From NCBI GenBank assembly GCA_019636445.1, contig JAHBXO010000001.1, forward strand, positions 248,001 through 312,000: a stretch of DNA of 64,000 nt, written 5' to 3'. The position numbers and the translations under genes were made by a program. Source of the DNA: Gemmataceae bacterium (lineage in GTDB: Bacteria > Planctomycetota > Planctomycetia > Gemmatales > Gemmataceae). Numbering within the stretch: position 1 is the first letter of the stretch; every line of letters begins with the position of its first letter. Below the pieces are notes generated by a model. That model was not told the origin of the DNA, searched no databases, and saw nothing but the letters and a program-made list of their open reading frames with translations. Of this stretch, positions 1 to 8,280 are shown piece by piece.

Positions 1-1
1 C

Positions 2-742
2 GCGGTCGGCCCTGGCGGTCTCGCTCGCGACGTGCCCCCGCCCCTCCCCGAACCCGCCGAGGAAAACCGGCCCCGCAAACGCGGCGGTCGGCGCGGCGCC
101 GTGTCCCGGCCCGACGCCTCCTACGGTCCCATCGAATACGATCCCGACCGCAAGAAGAAGCAGGGCATGGGCCCCGCCGTCGGCGTCCTCCTCCTGATCC
201 TCGGCCTCTTCGGCTGCGGCTGCTGCGGCGTCTTCGGCTACTTCGTCGTGCAGACGATGGACCCCGATTACAAGGAATACCAGCCCGCCGACGGTCGATT
301 CGTCGCCGTCTTCCCCGCCGAGGTGCGCGAGTCCAGCCGCCCCACCGGCCGCGCCGGAGGCGAGAACGCCACCAGCTACGAGGCGAAGCGGAATTTCGTC
401 CAGGAAAACTACTTCATCTATCACGTGGACCTGACGGCGGAGGAGAAGAAGGACCCCACCCGCGCCGTCGATACGCTCTGCAAAGGGTTGGTTTCCGCGA
501 ATGCCGGCACCGAACTGAATCGCTCGAACCGGATGCACGACGGTCACGACGCCGCGGACATCCTCGTGCGCCTGCCCGGCCGCAAGAAGTTCCTCCAGGC
601 GCGCGTGGTGGCCGGCGACGGCCGCGGCTATGTCGTCGGCGTGAGCGTCCAGAACAACCCCGACGGCATGATCTGGCTCGACGCGTTCTTCGACGGCTTC
701 AAGATCGTCGAGGGGAAAAAGGACGAGAAGAAGGACAAATAA
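2..742 (+). CDS. Membrane-anchored hypothetical protein, probably 5'-truncated by the window edge
   Basis: The reading frame is open to the first bases of the window, so the true start is probably upstream; a GTG at 32 is the only obvious internal start. The protein has a Pro/Arg-rich cytoplasmic N-terminus, one transmembrane segment (VGVLLLILGLFGCGCCGVFG, starting about residue 50 from that GTG) and an extracytoplasmic domain of about 150 residues. That domain begins with an F-VAVFPAEV pattern and ends with FFDGFKIVEG, the layout of small DUF1795/PsbP-like planctomycete domains. The family resemblance is only by pattern. No function can be assigned. Confidence 0.7.
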   Translation, partial: AVGPGGLARDVPPPLPEPAEENRPRKRGGRRGAVSRPDASYGPIEYDPDRKKKQGMGPAVGVLLLILGLFGCGCCGVFGYFVVQTMDPDYKEYQPADGRFVAVFPAEVRESSRPTGRAGGENATSYEAKRNFVQENYFIYHVDLTAEEKKDPTRAVDTLCKGLVSANAGTELNRSNRMHDGHDAADILVRLPGRKKFLQARVVAGDGRGYVVGVSVQNNPDGMIWLDAFFDGFKIVEGKKDEKKDK

Positions 743-885
743 GTCCCACCACCCCTTGTGAATCGATTCACGAAGTCGGCCACTTTTCGCGGGAATTTCA
801 CCGCCCGTTGATGGAACCCGCACCCCGGCGCTGTTACATTTTCCTTGCCGGACTCTCCACGGTTGGTTCCCGGCCCGAGGCGATC

Positions 886-1338
886 ATGCTCAGCGTTCGA
901 TCCATCCTGTACCCGACCGACTTCTCCAGCTACTCCACGCAGGCGTATTTCCACGCCGTCAGCCTGGCCGAGAGCTATCGCGCCAGCCTCACGGTGGTCT
1001 ACGCCTTCACGCCGCGGGAATCGGCCGCATACGCCGTCGAGCGCGCCTACTGGCAGGAACAGCTCGAAACGGTCCGTCCGTCGAACCCCCGCATTCCGGT
1101 GCAACACGTGCTGCTGGAAGGTGATCCGGCCACGGAGATCACGCAATTCGCCGCCGACCACGGCATCGATGTGATCGTGATGGGCACCCACGGCCGCACC
1201 GGCGCCGAACGCGAACTGATGGGCAGCACGGCCGAGCGCGTCATGCGCGATGCCCCCTGCTCCGTGCTGGTGGTGAAGATGCCGAAAGGCTCGCGCCCCG
1301 GCATCGCGCGGCCGCATCTGGCCGTGGCCGCGCGCTAG
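886..1338 (+). CDS. Universal stress protein (UspA family)
   Basis: Single-domain Usp of 150 residues, the normal family size. It starts SILYPTDFS, the usual beta1-Asp pattern, and carries the ATP-binding signature G-2X-G-9X-GS (GTHGRTGAERELMGS) near residues 105-120, so it belongs to the nucleotide-binding subgroup. A cytosolic stress or redox sensor role is family knowledge. The ATG at 886, preceded by GAGG, is preferred over an ATG at 808 that would add a 26-residue tail not seen in the family. It is followed by a strong terminator, so it is likely monocistronic. Confidence 0.92.
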   Translation: MLSVRSILYPTDFSSYSTQAYFHAVSLAESYRASLTVVYAFTPRESAAYAVERAYWQEQLETVRPSNPRIPVQHVLLEGDPATEITQFAADHGIDVIVMGTHGRTGAERELMGSTAERVMRDAPCSVLVVKMPKGSRPGIARPHLAVAAR

Positions 1339-1360
1339 TTCCCCGAAGCTCTCTCTCCCG

Positions 1361-1411
1361 ACCGGCCGTTCCGGAATGGCATGCCATCCCGTCGAACGGC
1401 CGGTTTTTTTC
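1361..1411 (+). terminator. Rho-independent terminator after the Usp gene
   Basis: A 10-bp stem (accggccgtt / aacggccggt) encloses a second small palindrome (atggcatgccat) and is followed directly by a run of seven T. Confidence 0.85.
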
Positions 1412-1505
1412 TTGTCTTGCCGGCGATTCCGCGCGAAACTTTGGGAAACCTACCGGGTTTCATTGTTTAGCTTTCGTCCTTTCGCGCCGCCGGTCTGCCT
1501 CCGCC

Positions 1506-3887
1506 ATGAACCGAACCCTCTGCGCCCTTGTGCTTTGCGTCGCGTTCACCGCTCCCGCGGGTGCCGTCGATCTCCCGGGTGGCGGCAAGGTCGAGAAGGT
1601 CGACTTCGAACGCCACATCATGGGGCTGATGTCCAAGGTCGGCTGCAATCTCGGCAGTTGCCACGGAAGCTTCCAGGGGAAGAACGGCTTCCGCGTCTCG
1701 CTGTTCGGCTACGATCCCGAGTTCGACCACAAGGCTATCGCCCGCGACAATCTCGGCCGCCGCGTGAACGTCGGCGCGCCGGACGACAGCCTGTTCCTGC
1801 TCAAGGGCAGCGGCCGGATGACGCACGAAGGCGGCATGCGCTTCGGCAAGGACTCGTGGGTCTACAACACCTTCCGCGAATGGATCGCCCAAGGCGCGAT
1901 GTGGACCGCCGGCAGCGGAAGCATCCTCGAAATGACGTTGAACCCGAATGACTTCGCAGTGGTGAAGGAAGGTCAGGAGAAACAACTGACGGTGCGGGCG
2001 AAGTTCGCCGACGGCACCGAGGAGGAGATCACGCCGTTCTGCGATTTCAAGATCACCGATGACGCGATCGCGGCCGTGTCGCCGACGGGTTTGCTGACGG
2101 CGCGGAAGCCGGGGGACGCTGGTCTCGCGATCCTCTATCGCGGCACGGTCCGGGCCGTGCGCGTGCTCGTGCCGGCACCGGGCAAGCCCAGCGCGTTCCC
2201 GAAGCCGGTCAACGACCTCGACCGCGAAGTCTTCGCCAAGCTCAAGCTCCTGAACATGACTCCGTCGGAGTTGTCGAGCGACCTTGAGTTCCTCCGCCGC
2301 GTCACCATCGACACGACGGCGCAGTTGCCGACGCCGGAGGAGATTCGCGCCTTCCTCGCGGACAAGTCCCCGGACAAACGTGAGAAGAAGATCGACGAAC
2401 TGCTCGCACATCCGCTGCACGCAGCACTCTGGGCGACGAAGCTCTCGGACATCACCGGCAACAACACCGACGCGCTCGAGACGAACCAGCAACCGTTGAA
2501 GGTGAAGCGCTCGCAGATGTGGCACGACTGGCTACGGAAGCGCGTCGCCGACAATGTGCCGTACGACAAGCTGGTGCGCGACATCCTCACGGCGACTTCG
2601 GCGGACGGGAAGAAGCCCGAAGAGTGGATCGCGTTCACGAAGAAGGTCGACGAGCAACTGACGAAGGGAAGCAAAACCGACTACCCCGACAAGCCCTCGC
2701 TCGACCTGTTCTGGCGACGCCAGCAGCAGGTGCCGGTGGAAATTTGGGGCGAGAAGGTGGCGGCGGCGTTCCTCGGCGTGCGGCTCGAATGCGCCCAGTG
2801 CCACAAGCACCCGACCGACCGCTGGACGCAGGAGGAGTACTGGGCCTTCGCGAACATCTTCGGCCAGGTGACGTTCAACCAGACCCAGTTCAGCAGCCCC
2901 GAGGCGAAGAAGCTGGCGACGGAGGAGAACGACGCCCGCAAGGCGAAAGTGGAGCAGCGGAACGCGAACAACATCAACCTCGTGCGCGAGGTGTTCGTTG
3001 TGGATCGCGCGGCGCGGATGAAACCGAACCCCGCGACGAACCGCGTCCCGACGCCGCGGACGCTCGGCGGGCCGGAAGTGACGATCAAGCCCGGCGTCGA
3101 CGCCCGCGTGCAACTGGCCGACTGGTTGACGACGAAGGAGAACCCGTTCTTCGCCCGCAGCTTCACGAACCGCGTCTGGGCGCACTACTTCGGCATCGGC
3201 CTCGTGAACCCGGTGGACGATTTCTCGCTCGCCAACCCGCCGACGAACCCGCGCCTGCTGGACCGCCTCGCCAAGGAGTTCACCGACGGCGGCTTCGACC
3301 TCCGCAAGCTGGAGAAGGCGATCCTGATGAGTCGCGCGTACCAGACCTCGGCGAAGCCGAACGCGAGCAACACGTTCGACCGGATGAACTTCGCCCGCAG
3401 TTACGTCCGCCCGCTCATGGCGGAGCAAGTCGTGGATGTGCTGAACGCGGCGCTGGCCGTGGACGAGGCGTTCGGCACGGAGGCGCCGTCGGGGTACAAG
3501 ATGGTCGAGGTGGGCGCGAGCCGGCTGAACAACGCGAATCTGTCGTACATCCTCCGCATCTTCGGACGGCCGCCGCGGACGACGGCGTGCGACTGCGAGC
3601 GCTCCGCCGAGCCGGCGCTGCCGCAGACGCTCTTCCGCATGACCGACCCGATCCTGCTCCAGAAGATGCGCGCCCCGAACGGCCGCGTGCAGTCGCTGGT
3701 CAAGAAGAAGCTGGCCGATGAATCGGTGATCGAGGAGATGTTCCTGGCCACGCTCTCGCGCTTCCCGACGGAGAAGGAAAAGACGGAAGCCGCGAAATTC
3801 CTGACCGAAAATACGAATAAGACCGAAGCGCTCGCCGACGTGATGTGGGCGCTCATCAACACGCGGGAATTCATTCTGAACCATTGA
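1506..3887 (+). CDS. DUF1549/DUF1553 domain secreted cytochrome-like protein
   Basis: A 793-residue exported protein with signal peptide MNRTLCALVLCVAFTAPAGA. After it comes a planctomycete N-terminal block with CNLGSCHG (CX4CH, about residues 51-57), a BIG2-like domain (about 148-225), DUF1549 (about 240-450) containing the canonical heme motif CAQCH, then DUF1553 (about 535-780). These proteins are planctomycete hallmarks and normally sit directly upstream of a DUF1501 gene. Their substrate is not firmly known; roles in electron transfer and polysaccharide breakdown have been proposed. The DUF1501 partner lies at 4381, but a small gene with repeats has been inserted between the two. Confidence 0.9.
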   Translation: MNRTLCALVLCVAFTAPAGAVDLPGGGKVEKVDFERHIMGLMSKVGCNLGSCHGSFQGKNGFRVSLFGYDPEFDHKAIARDNLGRRVNVGAPDDSLFLLKGSGRMTHEGGMRFGKDSWVYNTFREWIAQGAMWTAGSGSILEMTLNPNDFAVVKEGQEKQLTVRAKFADGTEEEITPFCDFKITDDAIAAVSPTGLLTARKPGDAGLAILYRGTVRAVRVLVPAPGKPSAFPKPVNDLDREVFAKLKLLNMTPSELSSDLEFLRRVTIDTTAQLPTPEEIRAFLADKSPDKREKKIDELLAHPLHAALWATKLSDITGNNTDALETNQQPLKVKRSQMWHDWLRKRVADNVPYDKLVRDILTATSADGKKPEEWIAFTKKVDEQLTKGSKTDYPDKPSLDLFWRRQQQVPVEIWGEKVAAAFLGVRLECAQCHKHPTDRWTQEEYWAFANIFGQVTFNQTQFSSPEAKKLATEENDARKAKVEQRNANNINLVREVFVVDRAARMKPNPATNRVPTPRTLGGPEVTIKPGVDARVQLADWLTTKENPFFARSFTNRVWAHYFGIGLVNPVDDFSLANPPTNPRLLDRLAKEFTDGGFDLRKLEKAILMSRAYQTSAKPNASNTFDRMNFARSYVRPLMAEQVVDVLNAALAVDEAFGTEAPSGYKMVEVGASRLNNANLSYILRIFGRPPRTTACDCERSAEPALPQTLFRMTDPILLQKMRAPNGRVQSLVKKKLADESVIEEMFLATLSRFPTEKEKTEAAKFLTENTNKTEALADVMWALINTREFILNH

Positions 3888-3900
3888 GCCGAAGTATTAA

Positions 3901-3979
3901 ACTCATGACTCAGAACTCATCACTCACAACTCCATTTCAAAAATGAGTTCTGAGTTGTGAGTGATGAGTTGTGAGTTTC
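3901..3979. repeat. ACTCA-word inverted repeat (left flank of the four-helix-bundle gene)
   Basis: Degenerate 7-8 bp units around the word ACTCA are repeated on the top strand at 3901-3932 and as their complement from 3943 to 3979. The core is a perfect 19-bp inverted repeat, 3914-3932 against 3952-3970, with a loop of about 19 nt. Base composition is clearly more AT-rich than the flanking genes. Confidence 0.85.
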
Positions 3980-3993
3980 AGAAAGACTCGACT

Positions 3994-4356
3994 ATGCGAG
4001 ACTTCCGCACGCTCAAGGTTTGGGAGAAGGCCCACGAGTTCACGCTGAGGATCTATCGACGGACGGCGGTATTCCCGAGCGACGAACGGTTCGGACTGAT
4101 CCTGCAGATGCGACGGGTTGCCGCGGCCATACCCATGGCAATCTCGAACGCGGCCGCGACTGCGGACGATGCCGACTTCGCACGGCAGTTTCAGGTGGCA
4201 ATCCGATCGAGTTCGGAAATGGAGTATCAGTTGATCCTCGCCCGCGACCTGGGATACCTGACTGCCGACGAAGAGAAGGAGTTTGGAACCGCGATCGTCG
4301 AAGTGCGAAAGATGTTGATCGGTTACTCTCAGAAACTCAGGACTCACGACTCATAA
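3994..4356 (+). CDS. Four helix bundle protein (23S rRNA IVP / S23 family)
   Basis: A 120-residue helical protein starting MRDFRTLKVWEKAHEFTL, the hallmark N-terminus of the four-helix-bundle family that includes proteins encoded in 23S rRNA intervening sequences and the Avd accessory protein of diversity-generating retroelements. The conserved pattern of R-R-A-A-A-I-P then N-A-A-A is present (RRVAAAIPMAISNAAA). The ATG at 3994 fits the family; an ATG at 3961 would only translate repeat sequence. The final residues QKLRTHDS are encoded by the right-hand flanking repeat. No reverse transcriptase is nearby, so a retroelement role is unsupported. Function unknown. Confidence 0.88.
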   Translation: MRDFRTLKVWEKAHEFTLRIYRRTAVFPSDERFGLILQMRRVAAAIPMAISNAAATADDADFARQFQVAIRSSSEMEYQLILARDLGYLTADEEKEFGTAIVEVRKMLIGYSQKLRTHDS

Positions 4357-4366
4357 CTCATTCCTC
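4325..4366. repeat. ACTCA-word repeat (right flank)
   Basis: Reads actctcagaaactcaggact and continues with the same words, matching the orientation of the left-flank array at 3901-3932. It overlaps the stop codon of the four-helix-bundle gene and ends about 15 nt before the next start codon. Confidence 0.75.
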
Positions 4367-4380
4367 AAGGAGAAAATCCC

Positions 4381-5724
4381 ATGCCCCGCACCGACTGCGA
4401 AGGCTTCCACCGCCGCAACTTCCTCCAGCTCGGCTCCGCCGGCCTGCTGGGTCTGAGCCTCCCCGGCTTCCTCGCGGCGCAGGCCTCGGCCAAGGAGAAG
4501 GGGACCGACAACCCGAAGGCCAAGGCCAAGTCCGTCATCCTCGTCTGGCTCGCCGGCGGACCGGCCACCATCGACATGTGGGACAACAAGCCCGACGCCC
4601 CCGAAGGGATCCGCGGCGAGTTCAAGTCGATCGCCACCAGCGCCCCCGGCATCCAGTTCGCCGAGACGTTGCCCAAGATGGCGAAGGTCGCCGACAAGGT
4701 CAGCGTCGTCCGCTCGCTGTACCACACCATCCCGTCGCACGCCCCGGCGACGATCTTCATGACCACCGGCAACAAGCCCACGGCCGCGCTGCAATACCCG
4801 GCCCTCGGCTCCGTCGCCGCCCGCATGCTCAAGACCGAGACCGGCATCCCGCCGTACGTCTCGTTTATCGACCTCCGCGGCGGACTCGCCGGCGGCGCGG
4901 GCTACCTCGGCACCGGCTACAACGCCTTCACCGTCGAAGGCAACGCCAACGGCCGTGACAAGGGGGACAAGGCCGACAAGGGCGCCGCATTCCGCCTCCG
5001 CGGCATCACGCTCCCCAACGGCTTCTCCCTTGCCGACCTCGACAAGCGCGACCAGCTCCTCCGCACCTTCGACGACGGCTTCCGCGCCATCGACCAGAAC
5101 AACGACCTCGTCGACGGCCTCGACACCTTCCACAAGCAGGCGCTCGAAATCCTCCGCTCCGAGAAGACCCGCCGCGCGTTCAACCTGAACGAAGAAAAAC
5201 AGTCGCTCCGTGACAGCTACGGCACCGGTATCGGCCCCGCCGCCCTCGCCGCGCGCCGCCTCGTCGAAGCGGGCGTCCGCTTCGTCACCCTCGGCTTCGG
5301 CTCCTGGGACACCCACCAAAAGACCTTCGACGCCCACAAGACCCGCCTCGTGCCGAACCTCGACAGCGCTCTCTCGGCCCTGATCGCCGACCTTGCCGAC
5401 CGCGGCATGCTCGACGACACGATCGTCATGTGCGCCGGCGAGTTCGGCCGTACGCCGAAGGTGAACAAGAACGGCGGCCGCGACCACTGGGCGCGCTCGA
5501 TGGCGTGCGTCCTCGCCGGCGGCGGCCTGAAGCGCGGCTACGCCCACGGCGCCACCGACGCCAGCGGCATGGCCCCCGCCATCGACCCCGTCACGCCCGA
5601 CGACGTCGCCTCGACGATCTTCCACCAGCTCGGTGTCCACCCGCAGACCGAACTGCAAACGCCGACCGGCCGGCCGATCCAACTCTTCCGCGAAGGCCGG
5701 GTTGTTGAAAAGCTGATCGCGTAA
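4381..5724 (+). CDS. DUF1501 domain protein, TAT-exported
   Basis: A 447-residue member of the DUF1501 (sulfatase-like) family. The N-terminus holds a twin-arginine signal, [17 protein letters not shown] from residue 11, so folded export is expected. The family fold is alkaline-phosphatase-like; [23 protein letters not shown] near the C-terminus is the conserved block (shown in part: [15 protein letters not shown]). It is the usual partner of the DUF1549/1553 protein upstream, now separated from it by the repeat-flanked cassette. A hairpin terminator follows. The enzymatic role in planctomycetes is not established. Confidence 0.92.
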   Translation: [447 protein letters not shown]

Positions 5725-5754
5725 GCATCTTGCGATGCGTCCGAATCCCCAACG

Positions 5755-5787
5755 AACGGCGGCCCCTCGGCCGCCGTTTCCGTTTTC
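5755..5787 (+). terminator. Rho-independent terminator after the DUF1501 gene
   Basis: Perfect 10-bp stem aacggcggcc / ggccgccgtt with a CCTC loop, followed by tccgtttt. Confidence 0.75.
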
Positions 5788-5853
5788 CCCTCGTCCACAG
5801 CTTCACGGTTCCTTCGCGCCCCCTTCACAAACCGCACCTACAACAATCCCATA

Positions 5854-6708
5854 ATGTCCTCCATGATCGGAAGCCCGCCCATGACCCGGATGTTCACCGA
5901 CATCGTGACCGCGCGGGAGGCCACGGGCAAATCGTCCCTCAACATTGCGCTCGCCAAACCGAAATTCACCCTCGATTCCGTCAATTTCTGGTACCCCGGC
6001 AAGCAGGCGCTCTTCGATATCTCCCTCGTGATTCCCGATCGTTCGGTCGTCGCGTTCATCGGCCCCAGCGGCTGCGGCAAGTCCACGCTGCTGCGCATGA
6101 TGAACCGCATGAACGACCTGATCGACGGCACGCGCCACACCGGTACCATCAAACTCGACGGCCAGTCGATCCACGACCGCGCGGAGAACCTCGTCGACCT
6201 CCGCCGCCGCGTCGGCATGGTCTTCCAGAAGTCGAATCCCTTTCCGAAATCGATCTACGAGAACGTCGCGTTCGGCCCGCGCATGGCGGGGCAGAACGAC
6301 CGCCGCGTGCTCGGCGACCTCGTCGAGCGCAGTCTGAAACAGGCGGCGCTCTGGGACGAAGTGAAGGATCGCCTGAACGAATCGGCGCTCTCGCTTTCCG
6401 GCGGGCAGCAGCAACGGCTCTGCATCGCCCGCGCGCTCGCCACCGACCCGCAGGTCCTCCTCATGGACGAGCCGGCCTCCGCACTCGACCCGAAGAGCAC
6501 CGCCAAGATCGAAGACCTGATCGACGACCTGAAGTCGAATTACACGATCGTCATCGTCACGCACAACATGCAGCAAGCCGCACGGGTCTCGGATATCACC
6601 GCGTTCTTTTTCGAGGGCGTCCTCGTCGAAGTCGGACCGACCCGCCAGGTCTTCACCAAGCCCGCCAAGAAGCAGACGGAAGATTACATCACCGGACGTT
6701 TTGGATAA
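5854..6708 (+). CDS. pstB: Phosphate ABC transporter ATP-binding protein PstB
   Basis: ATPase subunit that powers high-affinity phosphate import by the PstSCAB complex at the inner membrane. Walker A GPSGCGKS (residues 70-77), Q-loop VFQKSNPFP (the PstB-typical NPFP), signature LSGGQ (181-185), Walker B VLLMDEP (201-207) and a THNMQQA H-loop are all present. The protein is 284 residues with a 36-residue N-terminal extension; an ATG at 5881 is an alternative start. No pstS, pstC, pstA or phoU lies in the window. The next gene is a PhoB-type regulator, consistent with phosphate control. Confidence 0.95.
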   Translation: MSSMIGSPPMTRMFTDIVTAREATGKSSLNIALAKPKFTLDSVNFWYPGKQALFDISLVIPDRSVVAFIGPSGCGKSTLLRMMNRMNDLIDGTRHTGTIKLDGQSIHDRAENLVDLRRRVGMVFQKSNPFPKSIYENVAFGPRMAGQNDRRVLGDLVERSLKQAALWDEVKDRLNESALSLSGGQQQRLCIARALATDPQVLLMDEPASALDPKSTAKIEDLIDDLKSNYTIVIVTHNMQQAARVSDITAFFFEGVLVEVGPTRQVFTKPAKKQTEDYITGRFG

Positions 6709-6710
6709 AC

Positions 6711-6793
6711 CGGAATGCGGAATGCGGAATGAAAGACACGGGGATTCCGTCTTTGGGTTTCATTCCGCATTCCGAAATCCGAATTCCGCATTG
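6711..6793. repeat. GGAATGC-word hairpin repeat upstream of the response regulator
   Basis: Left arm of repeated cggaatg words (6711-6732) and right arm of the complementary words (6760-6774), with a perfect 15-bp pairing and an inner stem aaagac / gtcttt. The right half continues as ccgaaatccgaattccgc and ends at the Shine-Dalgarno of the next gene. The right half closely resembles the array upstream of prfA. Confidence 0.85.
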
Positions 6794-6802
6794 GAGGTTT
6801 CT

Positions 6803-7504
6803 GTGGCGCAGCCGCGCATTCTGATCGTCGAGGACGAACGCGGGTTGACCCAGTCGCTCGCCTGGTACTTCGGCCGCGAAGGCTACGAGACGACCGTCTC
6901 GCACGACGGCGTCGAGGGGCTGCGCAAGGCGCAGACGCTGCTGCCCGACCTCGTGCTCCTGGACATCAACCTGCCGGGCGTCGACGGCCTCACCGTCTGC
7001 CGCGAACTTCGCGCCGGCGAGCGCACGCGGTCGATTCCCGTCATCATGCTCACCGCCAAGTCCGAGGAGACCGATCAGCTCGTCGGCTACTCGATGGGTG
7101 CCGACGACTACGTCACCAAGCCGTTCAGCAACAAGATCCTGCTGGAGAAGGTGAAGGTGCAGTTGCGGCGCGCCGGCACACCGCCGGACGCCGGCGATGT
7201 GGCCGAGCACCTCGGCGTGAAGGTGGACCGCGTCCGCCACCGCATCACCTACGACGGCGCGGAGCTGGAACTGACGCCGACGGAGTTCCGTCTTCTGGAG
7301 TGCCTCGTGCGCCAGCCCGGCCGCGCGTTCACGCGCCACCAGCTCATGGACGCCGCCATCGGCGAGGGGTCGATCGTGCTGGAGCGCACCATCGACGTGC
7401 ACGTGAAGACGCTGCGGAAGAAGTTGCTGGACGCCGGCGCGACGCTGGATCTCATCGAAACCGTCCGCGGCGTGGGCTATCGCTTTCGCGAGGATGGGGC
7501 ATGA
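6803..7504 (+). CDS. PhoB-like response regulator (receiver + winged-helix DNA-binding)
   Basis: OmpR/PhoB-family regulator of 233 residues. The receiver domain has the acidic pair E10-D11, phospho-acceptor D54 (LVLLDINLPG) and the conserved K in YVTKPF. The C-terminal winged helix ends with the family-typical IETVRGVGYRF. The start is GTG 6803 with GGAGG six bases upstream; an in-frame ATG at 6701 would translate the hairpin repeat. Position after pstB suggests phosphate regulation, with the sensor kinase elsewhere. The last 74 bp recur downstream of the HNH cassette at 8409-8482, so the present 3' end may be a replacement. Confidence 0.92.
   Translation: MAQPRILIVEDERGLTQSLAWYFGREGYETTVSHDGVEGLRKAQTLLPDLVLLDINLPGVDGLTVCRELRAGERTRSIPVIMLTAKSEETDQLVGYSMGADDYVTKPFSNKILLEKVKVQLRRAGTPPDAGDVAEHLGVKVDRVRHRITYDGAELELTPTEFRLLECLVRQPGRAFTRHQLMDAAIGEGSIVLERTIDVHVKTLRKKLLDAGATLDLIETVRGVGYRFREDGA
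7431..7504 (+). repeat. Response-regulator 3' end, copy 1 (in the intact gene)
   Basis: Direct repeat of 8409-8482 in the same orientation. The first 16 bases and a 29-base core (the accgtccgcggcgtgggcta region) are identical. In the first 20 codons the differences are mostly at third codon positions; the last few codons differ more. Confidence 0.92.
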
Positions 7505-7646
7505 CGGGGTCCATCGGCGAGACCGTCGAGCGGTGCTCCGAAATGAGTCGGTTCGCGGGATCGTTGTAGCCCCGCACCAAGTCGAAGAAGAGGCGGTTCC
7601 GGATGAACGCGGCGAACCGGCGCGGATGGTTGTTCGAAGGGTGAAA

Positions 7647-8068
7647 TCACGCCGTCGATGGCGGATGACGGCCGCGTTGCGTTTCTTCGCACCGTATGGC
7701 CAGAATGATGGGGCGATTCATTGCAAGTGCTTCTACGGTTGCCCGACCCGTGGCCGTTCGACCGACGATTCGTTCCGCATTCCAGAAGAAGTGTTCGTGC
7801 CAATCATCACTTCGTGGATGAAATAGCGGAACCGATTCGCCCGAAATCGGGTCCACGACAGTTCGACGGGCCCCTTTCCGCAGGGAACACGATACGCACA
7901 AGCCAAAGCCAGATTCGACGACTCGCTCGCGCCACTTGCGGAAATCGGATCGATATGGTCGACATGAAACGTGGCTTCCTGACCAGTCTGCGACAAAAGG
8001 CAGTATTCGCACCGTCCGCCGGCGCGATGGATCACGGCGGATCGAAGCGAATCGGGAACGGCGTTCAC
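7647..8068 (-). pseudogene. HNH endonuclease, frameshifted
   Basis: The first frame (start ATG at 8068) encodes MNAVPDSLRSAVIHRAGGRC and CEYCLLSQ, HVDHIDPIS and SSNLALAC, the McrA-like HNH core with its zinc Cys pairs and His residues. The second frame, joined near 7896-7900, continues as VSCSLRKGARRT, DPISGESVPLFHPR and W-HFFW, the normal C-terminus. Removing one TG from cttgtgcg at about 7895-7899 restores ALACVSCSLRKG. The gene is therefore intact except for a 2-bp duplication. It overlaps the upstream 71-residue gene by 4 bp. A sequencing error is possible. Confidence 0.88.
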
Positions 8069-8280
8069 GACGCAGCCCGCTCGGCGCGCAGGCGCAGCAA
8101 TGTGAGCAATTCGGCGAGGTGGACGAGTCCCTCGGCTTCGCGCCGTTCCTCGTCGGTCAGGGTCGCGCCCGAATCCTGCCGGTCCAGAAGGCCCTGCAGC
8201 CGTTGATCGACCGCCGACGGCAACTTGAACCGGTCGAGGTCGTCCGGCAATTCAATATCGAACCGCAGCGTGGAACTCAT
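8065..8280 (-). CDS. Small protein upstream of, and overlapping, the HNH gene
   Basis: A 71-residue acidic protein beginning MSSTLRFDIELPDDLDRFKL, with a helical C-terminus rich in L and E (LTDEERREAEGLVHLAELLT). Its stop overlaps the HNH start (ATGA), so the two are translationally coupled. Short proteins of this kind preceding HNH genes recur in planctomycetes and cyanobacteria and look like antitoxin or immunity partners by size and order. That role is inference; no known antitoxin DNA-binding domain is evident. Confidence 0.75.
   Translation of the reverse strand: MSSTLRFDIELPDDLDRFKLPSAVDQRLQGLLDRQDSGATLTDEERREAEGLVHLAELLTLLRLRAERAAS

Larger units (their letters stand above)
3901..4366 (+). 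mobile_element. Candidate insertion: four-helix-bundle gene bounded by ACTCA-word repeats
   Basis: The module starts with an inverted ACTCA-word repeat and ends with a direct copy of the same words (about 4325-4366). The last codons of the gene inside it lie in that right-hand repeat. It separates a DUF1549/1553 gene from its DUF1501 partner, which are usually adjacent. Repeats at both ends, interruption of a conserved gene pair and lower GC suggest an acquired cassette. There is no transposase, and mobility is inference. Confidence 0.55.

Noticed and set aside
3901..3979. Tandem words considered as a small CRISPR array
   Set aside because: Unit length is only 7-8 bp, there are no spacers, and both strands are represented as an inverted repeat.
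3994..4356. Four-helix-bundle gene considered as Avd of a diversity-generating retroelement
   Set aside because: No reverse transcriptase, template repeat or variable-repeat target gene is nearby; only the protein family is shared.
6711..6793. Hairpin after pstB considered as a simple terminator
   Set aside because: No T tract follows, and the sequence is a member of a repeat family also found upstream of prfA, where termination would make no sense.
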